A DNA stretch of 35,595 bases, from assembly GCA_045580485.1 (NCBI GenBank), contig JAZNNW010000086.1, forward strand, positions 1 through 35,595, given 5' to 3'. A program made the translations under genes and the position numbers. Under the pieces are notes generated by a model. The model was not told where the DNA came from and did not search any database. It worked only from the letters and a program-made list of their open reading frames with translations. Positions 31,932 through 35,595 of the stretch are shown here, piece by piece (within the stretch, counting starts at the first letter, position 1; each line of letters starts with the position of its first letter). Source of the stretch: Avoscillospira sp045580485. GTDB taxonomy: Bacteria > Bacillota > Clostridia > Oscillospirales > Oscillospiraceae.

Positions 31932-32519
31932 ATGGCATTACCGAAATACGATAAAAGCAAACGAAGAAAGACATTCAAACAGCTCCCGATCGGGGCTTAT
32001 GTGCTGGAGATCAAGAGCGCAAAGGAAGATCCGAACAAGAGTGGAAACGGCACACATCTGAAGATCGCCTTCGATATTGCTGAGGGCGAATACAAAGATT
32101 TCTACATGGAGCAGTGGAACAACAGCACCAGTGAGGACAAGAGATGGCCTCTCGATGCTATCTACTATCTTTCGGTGCCACACAGTGGCTCTCAGGCGTT
32201 TGTTGAGGAAGGCTGGAACACCTTCTTTGCTGATCTCGAGGACAGCAATAACGGCTTCGTGTTCTCTGGCGACCTCAAGACTCTCAAGGGTAAACTGATC
32301 GGCGGCAAATTCCGCAACGAGCAGTCAGAGTACAACGGCAATATTTATGACCACGTTCGCTTGGCATATACCTGTGTTGCTGACGATGTGCGCTCTGGTA
32401 ACTACGGAGCCATGCCAAAAGACAAGCTGATCGCTCCACCCGCTCCTACAGTGCAGGCCACTCCCGAGGGCTTCATCGACATCCCTGACAATATCGAGGA
32501 CGAGGTCCCCTTCCTGTGA
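31932..32519 (+). CDS. DUF669/SSB-like recombination protein
   Basis: 195 residues. PIGAYVLEIKSAKEDPNKSGNGTHLKIAFDIAEGEYKDFY and FKTL-x-GKLIGGKFR strands fit DUF669, a phage family found beside Sak4 and ERCC4 genes. The last residues NIEDEVPFL form an acidic tip that resembles the DDDIPF tail of bacterial SSB, which recruits partner proteins. TTAGGAGGAATAAGC precedes the ATG. Likely coats single-stranded DNA for annealing. Confidence 0.78.
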   Translation: MALPKYDKSKRRKTFKQLPIGAYVLEIKSAKEDPNKSGNGTHLKIAFDIAEGEYKDFYMEQWNNSTSEDKRWPLDAIYYLSVPHSGSQAFVEEGWNTFFADLEDSNNGFVFSGDLKTLKGKLIGGKFRNEQSEYNGNIYDHVRLAYTCVADDVRSGNYGAMPKDKLIAPPAPTVQATPEGFIDIPDNIEDEVPFL

Positions 32520-33046
32520 CACCATTCGAACTTGATGACGCTCTGAAGTCCTTCAGGATCATCGTTGATACACGTGAGCACAACAACCCACGGGCATCCA
32601 AGAGGTATGAGTCCTTCGGTGTGCCTGTGGAACGTGCCACGCTCTCGTATGGCGACTACTGTGCCAACGTGGACATTGATGGCAAAGCCCTGCTGGACAC
32701 CAGTATAACAAACAGCCCTTCATGCGTCATCGAGCGCAAGATGGGACTTGATGAACTGGCGGCCAACTTCACAAGAGGGCGCAAACGCTTCCAGAGGGAG
32801 TTTGAGAGGGCAGCGGCTAACAATGCAAGAGTTTACCTGCTTGTCGAGAATGCAAGCTGGGAGGCGATCATGAAGCATCGCTACCGCTCGAAGTACCACC
32901 CAAAAGCCTTCATGGCGAGCATAACTGCTTATATGGTGCGGTATGGGATGGTGCCGGTCTTCTGCAAGTCAGACAGCTCCGGAGAGGTCATCAAGGAGAT
33001 CCTGTACAGGGACATCAAGGAGAGGTTGGTGAACATGGATGGATGA
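32516..33046 (+). CDS. ERCC4-type nuclease
   Basis: 176 residues from the GTG at 32516, which overlaps the preceding stop (GTGA). IIVDTREH at 15-22, YGDYCA around 45-50 and CVIERKMGLDELAANFTRGR at about 70-89 give the V/I-D-x-R-E, G-D and E-R-K active site of XPF/ERCC4 nucleases. Predicted to cut branched DNA during recombination or replication. Confidence 0.88.
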   Translation: MTPFELDDALKSFRIIVDTREHNNPRASKRYESFGVPVERATLSYGDYCANVDIDGKALLDTSITNSPSCVIERKMGLDELAANFTRGRKRFQREFERAAANNARVYLLVENASWEAIMKHRYRSKYHPKAFMASITAYMVRYGMVPVFCKSDSSGEVIKEILYRDIKERLVNMDG

Positions 33047-33611
33047 AGATAAATATACGAAGTTTCCAAATGAGCTACTGGAAGCCATAATGTCCTACCG
33101 GTTTTCGCCAACTCAAATGGCAGTGCTTCTGTATATTGTTCGCAAGACTTATGGATGGGGCAAGCACGAGGATCAAATATCGATCTCGAAAATGGCGACA
33201 AGTATCGGCCGGTACCGGAGCACGACAACGGCTGCAGTCAGCGACCTGGTCAAACTGAACGTCATCGAAATCGAGAAAGAAGGCAGCGGGAGGCCCAACA
33301 CGATGCGGATCCTTGACCCGAAAAATTGGGACAGACCTGTCCTAGAAACAGGACATGTACTGAAATCCGGACATGTACTGAAAACAGGACAGGTAGGTGT
33401 CCGAAAATCCGGACAGGGGGGTGTCCTGAAAAATGGTCAGGTACCTGTCCGAAAATCCGGACACACAAAAGAAAAGAAAGAAATAAATAAAGAAATATAT
33501 AAAGAAAGCCAAAATCCAAAGAAAAAAGGATGGGGCGACTTCGAGGAGCACAACTACAATTGGGATACCATCGAAGCGCTCCTTGGCAGAAAGATCAGAG
33601 AGGAGAACTAA
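33039..33611 (+). CDS. replication initiator, lambda O-like
   Basis: 190 residues. YTKFPNELLEAIMSYRFSPTQMAVLLYIVRKTYGWGK and ISISKMATSIGRYRSTTTAAVSDLVKLNVIEIEK make the winged-helix N-domain of phage replication O proteins. Residues about 100-142 are a repetitive stretch (VLETGH, VLKSGH, VLKTGQ and so on) encoded by iterons: the DNA repeats, not the protein, are probably what matters there. A basic stretch and a short C-terminal helix follow for partner binding. No helicase or loader gene follows, so host DnaB/DnaC-type proteins would be recruited. Confidence 0.88.
   Translation: MDEDKYTKFPNELLEAIMSYRFSPTQMAVLLYIVRKTYGWGKHEDQISISKMATSIGRYRSTTTAAVSDLVKLNVIEIEKEGSGRPNTMRILDPKNWDRPVLETGHVLKSGHVLKTGQVGVRKSGQGGVLKNGQVPVRKSGHTKEKKEINKEIYKESQNPKKKGWGDFEEHNYNWDTIEALLGRKIREEN
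33338..33463 (+). repeat. ori: six 18-bp iterons, replication origin
   Basis: Copies at 33338-33355, 33356-33373, 33374-33391, 33398-33415, 33422-33439 and 33446-33463. A typical copy is TGTCCGAAAATCCGGACA (the fourth and sixth are identical). Each is itself an imperfect palindrome TGTCCn-n6-nGGACA. The first three abut; the last three have 6-bp G-rich spacers. They sit inside the initiator gene, as the lambda O boxes do. Confidence 0.9.
33464..33530 (+). other. A-rich putative DNA unwinding element
   Basis: Directly after the last iteron lies a run of A-rich sequence with AAATAAATAAAG and AAATATATAAAG. One strand is almost all purine, as in the AT-rich part of lambda ori. It is the likely melting site. 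Confidence 0.7.
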
Positions 33612-34220
33612 ATGAAGACATTGAAGGTAAGGCTGACATTCCTGGAGGATTGCCTCGGGACTGCCAGCAACAACAAAGAGTTACATTCGGAGTACATCGC
33701 AAGTAAGGCACCGAACGCCAAGAGCAAGACAGAGGAGATCGAGGCTCTCGGTGTTGAGGAATACGAGAAGAAGTCAATGACGGTCTTCCCGAGACTTGAG
33801 GATGGCACTCCTTTTATTTGGGACTATCAGATCAAGGGATTCTTCAAGGATGCCTGCTCGTCACTGCAGAGATGCAAGGGCGAGGAATGTGCCAAGAAGT
33901 CCTGCGGCTTGAAGGCCTACAAGAAGATCATTGACGGCTGCATTTTTCCGGAGCCCAGGAAGATTCCGATTGATATGAAAGATGAGGAGATTGATGAGTT
34001 GCAGAGACCACTGAGGGCTCAAACGGCACAGGGCGAGCGGGTAACCCTCGCTCACTCAGAGACTGTTCCCGCAGGCAGCGAGATTGTGTTCGATGTTGTT
34101 TGCCTGTCGGAGGCATACGCAGATGCCGTGATCGAATGGCTTGACTACGGGAGGCTTAAGGGTCTCGGCCAGTGGCGGAATGCCGGATGGGGTCGTTTCA
34201 AGTATGAGCTGATAGGCTGA
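33612..34220 (+). CDS. RAMP-superfamily (Cas7/Csm3-like) protein, stand-alone
   Basis: 202 residues; GAGGAGAAC precedes the ATG. Three features point to a RAMP fold: WDYQIKGFFKDACSSL at 70-85, which resembles the I-P-G-S-S-x-K-G-x-x-R helix start of Cas7/Csm3; SETVPAGSEIVFDVVCL at 149-165, a typical RAMP strand; and a glycine-rich loop GLGQWRNAGWGRF at 184-196. Cys88, Cys93 and Cys98 could bind a metal. No other cas gene and no CRISPR array is present. It is followed by the repetitive ORF-free tract. RNA binding is inferred, and similarity to known families must be tested structurally. Confidence 0.55.
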   Translation: MKTLKVRLTFLEDCLGTASNNKELHSEYIASKAPNAKSKTEEIEALGVEEYEKKSMTVFPRLEDGTPFIWDYQIKGFFKDACSSLQRCKGEECAKKSCGLKAYKKIIDGCIFPEPRKIPIDMKDEEIDELQRPLRAQTAQGERVTLAHSETVPAGSEIVFDVVCLSEAYADAVIEWLDYGRLKGLGQWRNAGWGRFKYELIG

Positions 34221-34798
34221 GGCATAACTTGGCAATGAGTTGCGAGGGTATTGCATAGGCATGGCCTAGTCAAGAATGCTGTGGCAAAGCGCGGTCTTAC
34301 GGAGCGTGGCAGAGGAAAGGCATTGGATTACAACGTGATGATTGCAGGGGCATTGGACGGAGCTGTTTAGTGCCGCAATGGCATTGTGTATCATTGAGTA
34401 GCCCTGAAAGCTATGGCAAGGAAACGACTTGAACGGCAACGGCATAGTTTTGGTAGTTCAGCGGAGCAGAGGAAACGCATAGGCCAGCGATGGCAGTGAA
34501 CTGTTTAGAAGAGCAGTGGTGAAGCGAAGCGGTGCAATACAGAGCGGTGGCACAGGATAGCCCTGATAAGCGTAGCAATGGCTTAGTTTGGCTAAGAATG
34601 GTCTAGCTAAGGCGGAGCATTGAGAGGCCGAGCAGGTAAAGCAGAGGCAAAGAGAAGAGATGAAAAGAAATACATTGATAGCTAGGGCAAAGCGAAGCAC
34701 AGAGTAGCTGAGGCGCGGCTTAGGACTGCGTAGCTATGGCTAAGTTATGTACGGCCAGGGTGGAGCTAAGCAGTGCGGAGGCAGAGAGGAGGAAGCAT
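34221..34798 (+). other. ORF-free purine-rich tract of degenerate repeats, possible noncoding RNA
   Basis: About 575 bp with all forward frames closed. It is made of recurring short words (GGCAATG, GGCAAAGC, AGCTAAG, TGGCATAG, GCGGAGCA). Line 34621-34680 has 47 purines of 60. Longer echoes include AGAGGAAAGGCATTGG (34311) with AGAGGAAACGCATAGG (34468), and TAGCCCTGA (34399 and 34558), both about 158 bp apart. Small hairpins include TAGGC-ATG-GCCTA (34256-34268), GCCA-GCGA-TGGC (34483-34494), CTTAG-TTTGG-CTAAG (34582-34596) and TAGC-TATG-GCTA (34731-34742). It ends in a ribosome binding site for the next gene. Confidence 0.7.
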
Positions 34799-34933
34799 AT
34801 GAGGTTGATAACAGCAACAGTGCTGGCTTGTTTGTTTGCAGTATTGTGCAGTAAGGCGGGAGCCGACCGCAACAGCTTGATGATTGGTGTGGCCGTGATC
34901 CTGGCTGGCGGGATTATTGGAGGTGGCGAATGA
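34799..34933 (+). CDS. small membrane or exported protein
   Basis: 44 residues with GAGGAGGAAGC upstream. MRLITATVLACLFAVLCSKAGA looks like a signal peptide or membrane helix with a Cys; a second hydrophobic stretch (MIGVAVILAGGIIGGG) ends the protein. First gene after the repetitive tract; ATGA overlap with the next gene. Function unknown. Confidence 0.55.
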   Translation: MRLITATVLACLFAVLCSKAGADRNSLMIGVAVILAGGIIGGGE

Positions 34934-35175
34934 TGGTTGAACGGCAGGTAATAGTGACATGGTATAAGCCAGACGAGAAGCTTCCGCCAGAAGGAGAGTA
35001 TGTGGTGGCTACTATATCAGGTAAGACACGGAACGTTACTTTTGACCGTGCCTTTGTCATGGCAACATGGTTTGGAGACGATGGATGGGTTGTTGATGAT
35101 TATGACTTTTCGTTAAAAGGCGCAAGCCTGATCGTTCATGCGTGGGCTGATTTAGAGCCCTACAAAGGAGAATGA
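34930..35175 (+). CDS. DUF551-like protein
   Basis: 81 residues. VTWYKPDEKLPPEGEYVVATISGK at the N-terminus and HAWADLEPYKGE at the end match the DUF551 pattern (W-x-x-P-x-E-x-L-P ... W-x-x-L-E-P). Coupled to the genes on both sides by ATGA-type overlaps. One of three such proteins near the window junction. Confidence 0.7.
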   Translation: MMVERQVIVTWYKPDEKLPPEGEYVVATISGKTRNVTFDRAFVMATWFGDDGWVVDDYDFSLKGASLIVHAWADLEPYKGE

Positions 35176-35177
35176 GA

Positions 35178-35420
35178 ATGACACTCGAACAGGCAATCCG
35201 TCACTGCCTTAATGTGGCGGAAACATGTACAGTGAGAGAATGTGCCGAAGATCACCGTCAGCTTGCAACATGGTTGAGAGATTACAAGAGACTGCTTGCC
35301 AAAGAATCAGGAAAACTGCGATGCAGGACCTGCGTCCACTTCGAAGATGAGGCTGAAGAATGTGGCAGATGTTTTGAGTACAGTGCATGGAAGGGAGGAC
35401 ACGATGATTCATATCAATGA
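35178..35420 (+). CDS. small Cys-rich early protein
   Basis: 80 residues from the ATG at 35178 (AAAGGAG eight bases upstream; the ATG at 35172 is too close). MTLEQAIRHCLNVAETC and ECAEDHRQLATWLRDYKRLL are a helical pair seen in small phage hypothetical proteins. RCRTCVHF and ECGRCFEY in the C-terminus form two C-x-x-C pairs, a likely zinc knuckle. Overlaps the next start by 17 bp. Confidence 0.7.
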   Translation: MTLEQAIRHCLNVAETCTVRECAEDHRQLATWLRDYKRLLAKESGKLRCRTCVHFEDEAEECGRCFEYSAWKGGHDDSYQ

Positions 35421-35595
35421 TAATGACACGCCGTGTTTGGTCGCTAACAAAATTATTTATGGGACAAAAGAAGGGAAGCCAAATAAACTTGCTCAGGCAT
35501 TCGGACAAATTGGCGGTGATGATATGTATGACATTGATGAAATCAAGGAAATAGCTGAGCATCTACTTATCTACTACAACACCTATAAAGACAGG
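35404..35595 (+). CDS. DUF551 domain protein, N-terminal part (continues at 1-204)
   Basis: GGGAGGACACG precedes the ATG. It reads MIHINDNDTPCLVANKIIYG, then LAQAFGQIGGDDMYDIDEIKEIAEHLLIYYNTYKDR, and is open at the last base, which is a codon end. Joined to base 1 it continues with EPHWIPCSERLPE, giving a complete protein with a helical N-domain and a DUF551 C-domain. Confidence 0.78.
   Translation, partial: MIHINDNDTPCLVANKIIYGTKEGKPNKLAQAFGQIGGDDMYDIDEIKEIAEHLLIYYNTYKDR

Noticed and set aside
34458..34700. 80-codon minus-strand frame in the repetitive tract
   Set aside because: Its Leu/Ser/Ala/Cys-rich composition follows from the purine-rich plus strand; no ribosome binding site or domain is seen.
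34221..34798. CRISPR array in the repetitive tract
   Set aside because: No identical repeat of 20 bp or more and no regular spacing; the words are short and degenerate.
1..35595. Integrated prophage with bacterial flanks
   Set aside because: No chromosomal genes at either end, and attP lies between lysin and integrase, so the phage ends are joined here.

Overview
The window looks like a complete temperate siphophage genome in circular form, about 35.6 kb, from a low-to-mid GC Gram-positive host, most likely a gut Clostridia member (Lachnospiraceae-like). The case for a Firmicute rests on strong AGGAGG/GGAGGTGA ribosome binding sites, several well-supported TTG starts, an HK97-type head with a siphophage tail, and the ImmA/ImmR-type lysogeny switch. 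The two window ends fit together: the reading frame open at 35404-35595 runs without a shift or stop into 1-204 and makes one DUF551 protein. The attachment site lies in the middle, between the lysis genes and integrase, as in an excised phage genome (attP) and not in an integrated prophage.

Layout on the plus strand from the left end: a small early-late junction (DUF551 proteins, an XRE regulator with a Cys-rich tail, an ArpU-like late regulator); a structured ORF-free leader with a probable late promoter (1289-1624); two glycosyltransferases; an HNH nuclease; a probable moron gene with its own promoter and terminator (3371-3748); a ParB-domain/adenine-methyltransferase-like protein; small and large terminase; a portal-minor head fusion; prohead protease; capsid; connectors; tail tube; a frameshifted pair of tail chaperones; tape measure; an Fn3-rich tail protein; a tail fibre carrying an apparently intact endonuclease/exonuclease/phosphatase domain; baseplate hub and spike proteins; a C39-like cysteine peptidase; two small membrane proteins; and a GH24 lysozyme with a cell-wall binding domain, ended by a strong terminator.

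Next comes attP: the 3' half of a tRNA-Gly(CCC) gene flanked by five TGGGGTATT arm-type repeats. Minus-strand lysogeny genes follow: tyrosine integrase, a three-gene toxin-antitoxin operon, a broken ribbon-helix-helix gene, ImmA-like metalloprotease and a CI-like repressor. A divergent control region with 8-3-8 palindromic operators separates the repressor from a Cro-like gene.

The plus-strand early genes are small regulators, a Sak4-like ATPase, a DUF669/SSB-like protein, an ERCC4 nuclease and a lambda-O-like initiator. The initiator gene contains six 18-bp iterons and an A-rich stretch, which is a convincing replication origin. After it comes a protein that looks like a stand-alone Cas7/Csm3-type RAMP protein, then about 575 bp of ORF-free, purine-rich sequence built from short degenerate words and small hairpins. 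This RAMP-plus-repetitive-tract pair is the best candidate here for an undescribed system. Small genes including another DUF551 protein close the circle.
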